Part shown: positions 1-5,043 of the stretch, piece after piece
How the letters are laid out: each line of letters starts with the position of its first letter
How positions within the stretch are numbered: the stretch's first letter is position 1
NCBI GenBank assembly: GCA_044360485.1
Contig: JBIKKG010000253.1
Coordinates: forward strand, 1 to 5,043
Length of the DNA: 5,043 bases
From: UBA4615 sp044360485
Lineage (GTDB): Bacteria; Pseudomonadota; Gammaproteobacteria; Burkholderiales; Burkholderiaceae_E
Direction of reading: 5' to 3'
Translations under genes and position numbers: made by a program
Notes under the pieces: generated by a model
Told to the model about the DNA's origin: nothing
The model's database searches: none
The model's input: the letters and a program-made list of their open reading frames with translations, nothing else

Positions 1-133
1 GCGGACCCTGGTCCTCAATCATCCGGTGCCGCCACCGCAACCGGGCACGGAAGCCGAATGGATCGCACAAGCCAAGGCGCATTTCAGTGGCGAGGTCCTG
101 CTGGCCGTGGACCTGATGAGAGTCGACGCCTGA
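1..133 (+). CDS. C-terminal end of a probable MBL-fold metallo-hydrolase (partial, 5' end outside window)
   Basis: The reading frame beginning at base 2 is open from the left edge to a TGA at 131-133 and encodes 43 residues, starting RTLVLNHPVPPP and ending VLLAVDLMRVDA. The pattern LVLNHPVP followed about 20 residues later by AKAHFSGEVLLAVDLM resembles the tail of ribonuclease-Z-like metallo-beta-lactamase-fold hydrolases. In that family a Leu-x-Leu-x-His stretch supplies the last metal-binding histidine, and the chain ends with a 'phe-x-gly-x-val...asp-leu-met' strand. Here the histidine would be the seventh residue of the fragment. The upstream HxHxDH metal motif lies outside the window, so the family call rests on the tail alone. 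The gene converges with the thioesterase on the other strand. Substrate unknown. That this is a real coding end is fairly secure; the family is a moderate-confidence inference. Confidence 0.6.
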   Translation, partial: RTLVLNHPVPPPQPGTEAEWIAQAKAHFSGEVLLAVDLMRVDA

Positions 134-193
134 GCTCAGCAGGATCTTGTGGCTCGCCAGCCCTACCCATTGAGCTGGCGTGTCATGCGGAGC

Positions 194-207
194 ACCCCGT
201 GCGGGGT
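194..207. terminator. Short GC hairpin between convergent genes (weak terminator candidate)
   Basis: The sequence ACCCCGTGCGGGGT is a near-perfect inverted repeat with a 5-bp ACCCC/GGGGT stem around GTGC. It touches the stop codon of the - strand thioesterase (207-209) and lies 61 bp after the stop of the + strand hydrolase fragment. Its position between two convergent genes suits a bidirectional terminator. There is no T-run on either side and the loop is tight, so intrinsic termination would be weak at best. It is the only plausible terminator-like element seen in the 73-bp gap. Confidence 0.2.
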
Positions 208-698
208 CACCCCTTGCGCGGCCGTGCTGAGATCACATGGCCGATCTGCCAGGGCCGCGGCAAGCTCGCATGCGCCGCCAGCACTTCGGTCATGCGTTGC
301 TGCATCACATCGGGCATCGGCGCTGTGCGCCGTGTGGTCATATCCACCCAGACCGACAGACATTCGTTGGTCGCCGCGAGCCAGCCGTGCTCGGCGTGGT
401 ACATCTCCATGAAGTAGTGAAAGCGCTTGGCATCGAAGTCGAGCAAACGCACTTCGAAGCGCAGCGGGTCGCCCAGCTTCACTTCATGCACGTAGGTCAG
501 ATGCGACTCCAGCGCAAACGACGAGCCGCCGTATTGCTTTCTGATCTCATTGTTCAGTCCGATGAACTGAAAGAAAGGACCCAACGAAGCATCGAACACC
601 ACGTGGTAATAGCCCACGTTCATGTGGCCGTTGTGATCGATCCATTCGGGTTTGACGACGGCGCTGCCGCCACGGAAAGGTGTATCGATAGTTGACAT
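207..698 (-). CDS. Acyl-CoA thioesterase family protein (4HBT / hotdog fold)
   Basis: This encodes a 163-residue single-domain hotdog-fold protein, the normal length for the 4-hydroxybenzoyl-CoA-thioesterase-like family. These are cytoplasmic homomultimers that hydrolyse acyl- or aryl-CoA thioesters. The signature is EWIDHNGHMNVGYY at residues 18-31: Asp21 and the GHMN block match the family's 'asp-x-x-gly-his-x-asn' active-site loop, followed by a conserved Tyr and the long central helix. A second block, ALESHLTYVHEVKLGD (62-77), with Glu64 and the Tyr-x-x-Glu-Val strand, is also typical. I chose ATG at 696-698 because the conserved domain begins about ten residues later. The frame stays open to 1094, but that upstream part does not read like protein. 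An alternative start is ATG 711-713, and neither has a clear Shine-Dalgarno sequence. The natural substrate cannot be read from the sequence. Similar domains occur in carnitine catabolism, but no such genes are adjacent here. The gene is divergent from the transporter operon and probably functionally unrelated. Confidence 0.88.
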   Translation of the reverse strand: MSTIDTPFRGGSAVVKPEWIDHNGHMNVGYYHVVFDASLGPFFQFIGLNNEIRKQYGGSSFALESHLTYVHEVKLGDPLRFEVRLLDFDAKRFHYFMEMYHAEHGWLAATNECLSVWVDMTTRRTAPMPDVMQQRMTEVLAAHASLPRPWQIGHVISARPRKG

Positions 699-953
699 GA
701 GGTCTGGACGCATCACCGATGCGAAAGGAATGGAGCCTGCCCGAATGATACGTGCGACCCACGCAGGCGCTGGATGCTGACCGGATGCAGCGACGCCAAT
801 CAGCGCCGAAATCCTGGTAGAAAATGACCGATCCGCGTGCTGCACTGAGTTGCGCTGCGCTGATTTCCTGCGAATCACCAGCCCGTCCGTGCCGCTTACA
901 ACTCCGCCACGTTTGATCGATGGACTTTTCACGTTGCACTCAATCACAATGCA
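699..953. other. Divergent intergenic region, thioesterase / transporter operon
   Basis: These 255 bp separate the starts of the - strand thioesterase and the + strand binding-protein gene and must contain promoters in both directions. No convincing gene, tRNA, T-box or other riboswitch-like conserved core is visible. The open frames that cross it are extensions or shadows of the flanking genes. No strong sigma-70 promoter stands out either way. The best + strand candidate is listed separately. On the - strand a TATCAT hexamer (complement of 745-750) could be a -10 box but lacks a matching -35. Confidence 0.5.
921..950 (+). promoter_or_regulatory. Weak sigma-70-like promoter candidate for the transporter operon
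   Basis: TGGACT (921-926) matches 4 of 6 bases of the -35 consensus, and CACAAT (945-950) matches 4 of 6 of the -10, with an 18-bp spacer. Transcription would then start at or beside the ATG at 957, giving an essentially leaderless mRNA. This would fit the absence of any Shine-Dalgarno sequence before this gene. Matches of this quality arise often by chance, so this is a pointer only. Confidence 0.15.
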
Positions 954-964
954 GTGATGACTGC
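951..964 (+). promoter_or_regulatory. Small hairpin holding the binding-protein start codon in its loop
   Basis: GCAGT (951-955) and ACTGC (960-964) are perfect complements separated by GATG, placing the candidate ATG start (957-959) in the loop of a 5-bp stem. A second possible pairing is GCAGTG (951-956) with CACTGC (968-973). No ribosome-binding site precedes it. It may affect initiation, or it may be chance. Confidence 0.2.
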
Positions 965-2009
965 CTTCACTGCTGCCTTGCGTCCGTACCTGTTGCCCGT
1001 GACGCTCATCGTGTTGATGTCGGCGCTGCTGCTTGCGCTGGACAACAGCGGGGCGCGCACAGGCAAGGAAAAAGTGCGGCTCGCCATCGTGCAACCGGCC
1101 TCCTTAGGCGCATTCGAAGAGGCGCTCAAGGGGCTCAATGCATCGCTGGCCAAGCACGGCTATACCGACGGCGGGAAGGCCACCATCAAGTATTACAACG
1201 CCCAGGGCGATGTCCCGACCTCCAATGACATCGCGCGGCAAGTGACGAATGGCAGCGCGGATCTGATCATCAGTCTCGGTACGCTGGCGCTGCAGTCGGT
1301 CGCCAACGCCAACCGGCAAGCCAACGTTCGGCATGTGTTCGGGGTGGTGACCAGTGCAGCCTCGGCCGGTGTCGGCGTCAGTGCCACCGACCCCCTTGGT
1401 CATCCGCCCTGGATGACCGGATACACGAGTCTGGTGCCGATCCGTCCCGCGCTGGATCTGGCGCGCGAGTTCAACCCGGGGCTGCGCAAAGTGGGGCTGG
1501 TCTGGCACACGTCTGAGGCCAGTTCACAGACACAGACGGCCGATGCACGCGATGCCGCCAAGGCACTGGGTATCGAACTGATCGAGGCTAATGCCGACTC
1601 AACCAGCGAAGTCGGGCCTGCTGCGCAATCCCTGGTGTCGCGTCAGGTAGACGCCCTGCTGATCACAGGCGACGTCCTGGTCATCACCGCAGCCGACCAA
1701 TTGATCAAGGCAGCACGCGCGGGACGCATTCCGGTCATTTCAGTCGTGACACCCAACTTCCGCAAAGGCGCGCTGTTCGACTTAGGCGCCGACTATGTGG
1801 GCATTGGGACAGAGGTCGGCGAACTGGCCGCAAGCGTTCTGGATGGCGCGGAGATCCCAAAGCTGCCGGTGCTGAACAAGGCGCCACCCTCATTGAACGT
1901 CAATGTCCTGGCACTCGAGGGACTGCGCGATACCTGGCGACTGCCGCCCGAACTGCTCAGCCGCGCGCAACGTGTCATCGACAAGGATGGCGAGCGCACT
2001 GTGCGCTGA
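954..2009 (+). CDS. ABC transporter substrate-binding protein, ABC_sub_bind (TrpX-like, COG2984 type)
   Basis: This is a 351-residue periplasmic receptor of an ABC importer. It captures the solute outside the inner membrane and delivers it to the permease encoded downstream. Residues 11-29 form one hydrophobic segment (a signal peptide or N-terminal anchor) with no lipobox cysteine. The mature domain starts near residue 40 with VRLAIVQPASLGAFEEALKG, the first strand and helix of the bilobed type-I fold. Family-like landmarks follow: ADLIISLGTLALQSV (102-116), VFGVVTSAASAG (128-139), RKVGLVWHTSEASSQTQ (178-194, the second-lobe start, where relatives have 'val-gly-...-asn-pro-x-glu-x-asn-ser'), and DLGADYVGIGTEVGELAASVLDG (276-298) leading to IPKLPV. 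The start could be GTG 954 or ATG 957; neither has a Shine-Dalgarno sequence. Streptococcal relatives (TrpX) serve tryptophan uptake, so an aromatic amino acid is a reasonable but unproven ligand. It is the first gene of the operon, with 28 bp to the next. Confidence 0.9.
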   Translation: MMTAFTAALRPYLLPVTLIVLMSALLLALDNSGARTGKEKVRLAIVQPASLGAFEEALKGLNASLAKHGYTDGGKATIKYYNAQGDVPTSNDIARQVTNGSADLIISLGTLALQSVANANRQANVRHVFGVVTSAASAGVGVSATDPLGHPPWMTGYTSLVPIRPALDLAREFNPGLRKVGLVWHTSEASSQTQTADARDAAKALGIELIEANADSTSEVGPAAQSLVSRQVDALLITGDVLVITAADQLIKAARAGRIPVISVVTPNFRKGALFDLGADYVGIGTEVGELAASVLDGAEIPKLPVLNKAPPSLNVNVLALEGLRDTWRLPPELLSRAQRVIDKDGERTVR

Positions 2010-2037
2010 CGGCATCCGTACCGGCTTCTTTCACACC

Positions 2038-3378
2038 ATGGACATTCGCACGGAACATCAGGACTCACGCACCCTGCTCAGCCTGACGGGTCGTCTGGAC
2101 GGGCAGTGGTCAGACCATCTCGATCGTCACATCGGCGAGCTGGTGCGAACAGGCCGGCACCGGCTGGCGCTCGATCTGTCTGCTGTCGAATTCCTGAGTT
2201 CAGCCGGCATCCGCGCGCTGGTATCGGCCCAAAGGCAACTGGGCGCGGTCAACGGATCACTGACCGTCGTCAGCGTTTCGGAGCCAGTCGACAAAGTCCT
2301 GTCGATGGTGGGCCTTCGCAATGTGCTGGTACGTCCGGATCCTGCCGCGCTGCCTCCGGCACCCGCACCCGGGTCCGCTCCAACGCTCGCGCCCCTGGTT
2401 GCGGTGCCCCCGACTCAGGCACCCACCGCCGCCCCTCCACCAGCGCCGCAGGCCGACGGCCCGCGGCGCCTGATGCTTGATTCGGGCACGCTCGACCTTT
2501 ACACGCTGGCAGCCGCCACCATGACCTGTGCCCCGCAGGGGGAGCCTCAGTCACTGGCGCACGCACGCTATACAGCGCGCGATGCGAAGACGACCACGAT
2601 CGGCCCACAGACGGTGTCACTCGGTCTTGGCGCCTTTGGGAACAGCTTCGACGACTGCCAGGGATTCTTCGGTGAGTACCTGGCGGTGTGCGGTGCCGCA
2701 GTCAGTCAACCGGCCGAACGCGGTGCGAGTTGCGACTTTCTGGTGGCCCAGGGTGATTATCTGCCCGAGGTGCAAACGCTCTACAGCCTGACCTGCACCG
2801 GCGCGTTCAGCCATCTCATACGCTTCGATCCGCCATCGTCCGATGGCAAGGCCTCGGAGGCATCCGCTACCCGCGGCATTGAATTGGGTGAGCTGGCCCG
2901 TCAGGCACTCGCTCTTACTGACAGCGCCTGCGCCTGCATCGTCCTGATCGCCGAGTCGGCTGGGCTGATCGGTGCGAGCCTGCGCCGTTCACCCGCCGAG
3001 CCAGGCGCCAGCACCGAGCTCTTCGAGTTTCCCGGCGTGCGGGACTGGCTGTCGTTTTCCACAGAACGCCTGGATGCAGGCTCGACCGTGGTGGCGGTAG
3101 GCATCGTCGGGCAAGCCGCTCGGCTGCCTGAGGCACTCGCCCCTTTTATGCGACCGATGGGCGTGCATACGAACCTCGTGGGGCATGTCCATGGCGCGCC
3201 CTTCAAGCACCGACCACTGCCGCGCGGCGTGATCGATCTGGCCACGTCGTTGCGCCCGCTGTTTGACAGCGAAACCGCTGCGACGGTCATGCACCTGCTG
3301 TGCGATGACCGCAATCCGGATCAGATCGAAGACAGCCGATTTTTACGCGGGGCCTGCTGGGCCGCGCCCCTGCATTGA
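2038..3378 (+). CDS. STAS-domain (anti-sigma-antagonist-like) protein with a large unassigned C-terminal domain
   Basis: This 446-residue protein has three parts. Residues 1-98 form a STAS domain of the SpoIIAA/RsbV type: strand LLSLTGRLDGQW (13-24), then the core HRLALDLSAVEFLSSAGIRA (41-60), and VDKVLSMVGLRNVL (84-97) as the closing helix and strand. Residues 100-140 are a Pro/Ala-rich linker. Residues 141-446 form a cysteine-rich (nine Cys), apparently soluble region I do not recognise. It includes the stretches LGLGAFGNSFDDCQGFFGEY (195-214), LARQALALTDSACAC (286-300) and VLIAESAGLIGASLRRSP (302-319). STAS proteins of this class switch partners with serine-kinase anti-sigma factors; that role here is inference. 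I chose ATG 2038 because the STAS fold begins right after it and the previous gene ends at 2009. An in-frame ATG at 1987 would overlap that gene. No signal peptide or membrane helix is seen, so it is probably cytoplasmic. It sits inside an ABC importer operon, so it likely regulates or reads out that transporter. Domain call for the N-terminus is firm; overall function unknown. Confidence 0.87.
   Translation: MDIRTEHQDSRTLLSLTGRLDGQWSDHLDRHIGELVRTGRHRLALDLSAVEFLSSAGIRALVSAQRQLGAVNGSLTVVSVSEPVDKVLSMVGLRNVLVRPDPAALPPAPAPGSAPTLAPLVAVPPTQAPTAAPPPAPQADGPRRLMLDSGTLDLYTLAAATMTCAPQGEPQSLAHARYTARDAKTTTIGPQTVSLGLGAFGNSFDDCQGFFGEYLAVCGAAVSQPAERGASCDFLVAQGDYLPEVQTLYSLTCTGAFSHLIRFDPPSSDGKASEASATRGIELGELARQALALTDSACACIVLIAESAGLIGASLRRSPAEPGASTELFEFPGVRDWLSFSTERLDAGSTVVAVGIVGQAARLPEALAPFMRPMGVHTNLVGHVHGAPFKHRPLPRGVIDLATSLRPLFDSETAATVMHLLCDDRNPDQIEDSRFLRGACWAAPLH
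2335..2457 (+). other. Pro/Ala-rich interdomain linker in the STAS protein
   Basis: Codons 100-140 of the STAS protein encode a low-complexity run dominated by Pro and Ala (for example ALPPAPAPGS and TAAPPPAPQA), with few charged residues. This is typical of a flexible, disordered tether. It marks a clean border between the STAS domain and the C-terminal region, and suggests the two halves move independently. Confidence 0.75.
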
Positions 3379-3383
3379 GGTGA
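3377..3383 (+). promoter_or_regulatory. Strong Shine-Dalgarno sequence GAGGTGA upstream of a nine-codon ORF
   Basis: GAGGTGA is a seven-base perfect match to the 16S rRNA anti-Shine-Dalgarno and overlaps the TGA stop of the STAS gene (3376-3378). It sits 7 bases before an ATG at 3391 and 33 bases before the permease ATG, too far to serve the permease directly. It is the best ribosome-binding match I noticed in the window. Confidence 0.55.
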
Positions 3384-3390
3384 CTGGTCG

Positions 3391-3420
3391 ATGATGACGC
3401 ACGAGGGATACCCGGGATGA
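3391..3420 (+). CDS. Possible nine-residue leader/coupling peptide before the permease
   Basis: A short frame, MMTHEGYPG followed by TGA, starts 7 bases after the strong GAGGTGA site. Its stop (3418-3420) overlaps the permease start in the classic ATGA arrangement, and it lies in a different frame from the permease. This layout could let ribosomes ending the peptide reinitiate on the permease, coupling its translation to upstream flow. The peptide has no tryptophan or other repeated regulatory codon, so classical attenuation by the suspected substrate is not indicated. It is too short to judge by composition and could be a coincidence in a 38-bp gap. Confidence 0.35.
   Translation: MMTHEGYPG
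3403..3407 (+). promoter_or_regulatory. Ribosome-binding site of the permease gene
   Basis: GAGGG ends 9 bases before the ATG at 3417 and is the only Shine-Dalgarno-like sequence at workable spacing. It supports 3417 as the permease start. It lies inside the putative nine-codon ORF, so translation of that ORF would traverse it. Confidence 0.6.
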
Positions 3421-4358
3421 GCCTGCTGATCGGTGCGCTGACGATCGGACTGATACTCTCTTTGCTCGGGGTTGCGGTCTACATCAGCTTCAAAATTTTC
3501 AGCTTCCCCGACATGAGCTGCGAGGGCAGTTTCACACTGGGGGCTGCGGTCAGTGCGGTGCTGCTCATCGCCGGCTGGGGGGCACTGCCCGCGACTCTGG
3601 CTGGCATGTGCGCCGGGGCGTTCGCCGGCATGCTGACCGGTCTGATTCATACCCGGCTGAACATCAACGCCCTGCTCGCAGGCATCCTGGTCATGACTGC
3701 GCTCTACTCCGTGAACCTGCGGATCATGGGGAGCAGCAATCTCCCTCTGACCAGTGTCCACACGTTCGCTGACGCGGCCAGCGACTTAGGCAAGACGTTC
3801 TTCGGAGACGCTGAGCGCATCACGATCTTCGGTCGCACCGCACTGGTCCACGATGTCTGTGTGTTGCTCGCAATAGCAGCCATCGTCCTGGCCGTCACCG
3901 CGATACTGCTGGCCTTTTTCGCCACACACGCCGGTCTGGCCATGCGCGCAACCGGCGACAACAGCCAGATGATCCGCGCACTGGGCGTGAGTGACGGCAC
4001 CATGCAAACCATCGGCCTGGCACTGTCCAACGCCCTGGCGGCACTGGCTGGCTCGCTCATGGCACAGTTTCAGGGCTTTTGTGACGTGCAGATGGGCATC
4101 GGCATGCTGGTGGCCGGTCTTGCCGCCGTGATCCTGGGCGAGGCCCTGGTGGGTGGGCGAAAGCTGAGCCACTTCATCATCGGCACCCTGCTGGGCGCCC
4201 TGCTGTTTCGCCTGCTCGTGGCGGTGGCGCTGCGCGTAGGGCTTGAGCCCAATGACCTCAAGCTCATCACGGCGCTCTTCGTCCTGCTGGCGCTGGTCTC
4301 GCCCATGCTGCTCAAGCGCCTGCGCACGCACCGGGCACCCGGAGCAGCCCATGCTTGA
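3417..4358 (+). CDS. ABC transporter permease, BPD_transp_2 superfamily (TrpY-like, COG4120 type)
   Basis: This 313-residue inner-membrane protein forms the translocation pore of the importer, probably as a dimer. About nine hydrophobic segments are visible, roughly at 3-23, 38-57, 60-78, 83-103, 147-169, 198-217, 227-245, 254-273 and 282-299. The motif FSFPDMSCEGSFTLGAAV (28-45) near the N-terminus is characteristic of this permease group, where relatives read 'phe-pro-asp-leu-x-x-asp/glu-gly-ser'. The cytoplasmic loop GLAMRATGDNSQMIRALGVS (173-192) is the family's ATPase-coupling loop, equivalent to the 'arg-ala-x-gly-asn' loop of branched-chain and sugar permeases of the same superfamily. 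The C-terminus is basic (KRLRTHR), as expected for a cytoplasmic tail. The start ATG is supported by GAGGG nine bases upstream. Its end overlaps the ATPase gene by 8 bp. Substrate is undetermined; tryptophan or another aromatic amino acid is possible by analogy with streptococcal TrpXYZ. Confidence 0.9.
   Translation: MSLLIGALTIGLILSLLGVAVYISFKIFSFPDMSCEGSFTLGAAVSAVLLIAGWGALPATLAGMCAGAFAGMLTGLIHTRLNINALLAGILVMTALYSVNLRIMGSSNLPLTSVHTFADAASDLGKTFFGDAERITIFGRTALVHDVCVLLAIAAIVLAVTAILLAFFATHAGLAMRATGDNSQMIRALGVSDGTMQTIGLALSNALAALAGSLMAQFQGFCDVQMGIGMLVAGLAAVILGEALVGGRKLSHFIIGTLLGALLFRLLVAVALRVGLEPNDLKLITALFVLLALVSPMLLKRLRTHRAPGAAHA
4331..4344 (+). promoter_or_regulatory. ATPase ribosome-binding site abutting a small hairpin
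   Basis: GGAG at 4341-4344 lies 6 bases before the ATPase ATG (4351) and is its Shine-Dalgarno sequence. The inverted repeat CCGGG (4331-4335) / CCCGG (4338-4342) shares two bases with it, so the site could be partly hidden until ribosomes finishing the permease melt the stem. This would favour coupled translation. The stem is short and its loop tight, so the hairpin part is tentative. Confidence 0.45.
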
Positions 4359-5043
4359 GTTGCGCGATATTCACAAGACCTTCAATGCCGGCACGCCCAA
4401 CGAGATGCGCTCCCTGCAGGGCGTTTCACTGACGCTGGAAGAAGGCTCGTTTGTGATGGTGCTGGGCACCAATGGCTCGGGTAAATCCACCCTGCTCAAT
4501 GCAGTGGCCGGCAGCTTCATGATCGATTCGGGCAGTATCCGCCTGGACAATCACGACATGACCCGCTGGCCCGAGCACAAGCGCGCGCAATACATTGGAC
4601 GCGTGTTTCAGAACCCCTTCAGCGGCACGGCGGCAAACCTCACCATCGCCGAAAACCTGGCTCTGGCCGCGCGCCGCGGACTGTTTCGCGGCCTGGGCCT
4701 GGCCATGGGTTCCAGTCAACGTGAGGCGATGCGCGAGGTGGTGGCAGGTTTGGGCATGGGGCTTGAAGGTCGGCTCGACAACATCATCGGCAGCCTCTCC
4801 GGCGGGCAACGCCAGGCCATCACGTTGCTGATGGCCACATTGGTCAAACCCCGTCTGCTCATGCTGGACGAGCACACTGCAGCCCTCGACCCCAAAAGCG
4901 CCGATCAGGTGATTCGGATCACGGATCGGGTGGTCGCGCGCGACCGACTGACCACGCTCATGGTCACCCACTCGATGGCACAGGCGGTCAGCCTGGGCGA
5001 TCGGCTCATCATGATGCATCGCGGTCGCATCATCGCTGACCTC
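4351..5043 (+). CDS. ABC transporter ATP-binding protein (TrpZ-like, COG1101 type; 3' end outside window)
   Basis: This is the motor subunit of the importer, a cytoplasmic ATPase that dimerises on the permease. The 231 codons present contain every ABC motif in order. They are Walker A GTNGSGKST (39-47), Q-loop Gln87 in RVFQNPFSGT (84-93), signature LSGGQRQA (149-156), Walker B LLMLDE (169-174) with catalytic Glu174, D-loop AALDP (177-181) and H-loop His207 in MVTHSMAQAV (204-213). The text from FQNPFSGTAANLTIAENLAL through SSQREAM resembles the COG1101 group that pairs with COG4120 permeases. That group usually runs to about 260 residues, so only some 30 residues should be missing past the right edge. 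The gene is intact as far as seen. The ATG overlaps the permease end by 8 bp and has GGAG at good spacing, so the two are translationally coupled. Confidence 0.93.
   Translation, partial: MLELRDIHKTFNAGTPNEMRSLQGVSLTLEEGSFVMVLGTNGSGKSTLLNAVAGSFMIDSGSIRLDNHDMTRWPEHKRAQYIGRVFQNPFSGTAANLTIAENLALAARRGLFRGLGLAMGSSQREAMREVVAGLGMGLEGRLDNIIGSLSGGQRQAITLLMATLVKPRLLMLDEHTAALDPKSADQVIRITDRVVARDRLTTLMVTHSMAQAVSLGDRLIMMHRGRIIADL

Noticed and set aside
237..695. 152-codon + strand open frame opposite the thioesterase
   Set aside because: The - strand frame carries a clear hotdog thioesterase signature. The + strand translation has no recognisable motif and mirrors that gene.
745..773. TATCAT as a -10 box for the thioesterase on the - strand
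   Set aside because: The hexamer matches 5 of 6, but nothing resembling TTGACA lies at 16-18 bp spacing, so it was not listed as a promoter.
699..953. T-box or amino-acid riboswitch before the transporter, as for streptococcal trpXYZ
   Set aside because: No T-box consensus core, no terminator/antiterminator pair and no Trp leader peptide is visible in the gap.
699..1094. N-terminal extension of the thioesterase frame on the - strand to 1094
   Set aside because: The extension would overlap the binding-protein gene and reads as low-quality sequence. The hotdog domain is complete from ATG 696-698.
2270..3314. Several - strand open frames opposite the STAS protein (for example 2270-2620 and 2901-3314)
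   Set aside because: Translations are Arg/Ser/Pro-rich and patternless. The + strand frame is continuous, begins with a STAS domain and spans the whole region.
2458..3375. C-terminal half of the STAS protein as a PP2C/SpoIIE phosphatase or an RsbW-like kinase
   Set aside because: I could not find the Asp-Gly metal motifs of PP2C or the N-box/G-box of GHKL ATPases, so the assignment would be a guess.
4426..5019. 197-codon open frame on the - strand opposite the ATPase
   Set aside because: It lies wholly within an ABC ATPase that has all its motifs in order. The antisense product is His/Gln-rich without domain-like pattern, the usual artefact of GC-rich codon bias.

Overview
The window is GC-rich (by eye clearly above 55%) and densely coded. 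Its genes read like those of a Gram-negative proteobacterium. The 4HBT-type thioesterase and the ABC genes look most like betaproteobacterial (Burkholderiales-type) proteins. That placement is inferred from the style of the protein sequences, not from a search.

Left end (1-698): the last 43 codons of a probable metallo-beta-lactamase-fold hydrolase run in from the left on the + strand. A 163-residue hotdog-fold acyl-CoA thioesterase converges on it from the - strand. The 73 bp between their stop codons hold a short GC hairpin and nothing else I can name. The thioesterase is divergent from everything to its right, across a 255-bp gap (699-953) that must hold the promoters of both directions.

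Main body (954-5043): a four-gene + strand operon, cut by the right edge. Its order is (1) a periplasmic substrate-binding protein of the ABC_sub_bind / TrpX-like family (COG2984 type); (2) a 446-residue protein with an N-terminal STAS (anti-sigma-factor-antagonist) domain, a Pro/Ala-rich linker and a roughly 300-residue C-terminal region I cannot assign; (3) a polytopic permease of the TrpY-like / COG4120 type (BPD_transp_2 superfamily); and (4) an ABC ATPase of the TrpZ-like / COG1101 type, complete through the H-loop but missing its extreme C-terminus. Genes 3 and 4 overlap by 8 bp, and the other spacings are 28 and 38 bp, so co-transcription is very likely.

How they may work together: genes 1, 3 and 4 form a complete importer (receptor, pore, motor). 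The best-characterised relatives are tryptophan/aromatic amino-acid importers of streptococci, but nothing here proves the substrate. The STAS protein lies inside the importer operon between receptor and permease. This suggests the transporter is coupled to a cytoplasmic partner-switching (anti-sigma/anti-anti-sigma) signalling circuit, either as a regulator of uptake or as a reporter of substrate status. The kinase or phosphatase partners expected for such a circuit are not in this window and could lie beyond its right end. This STAS-fusion plus importer arrangement is the most interesting item. A second is a nine-codon ORF with a strong ribosome-binding site whose stop codon overlaps the permease start.
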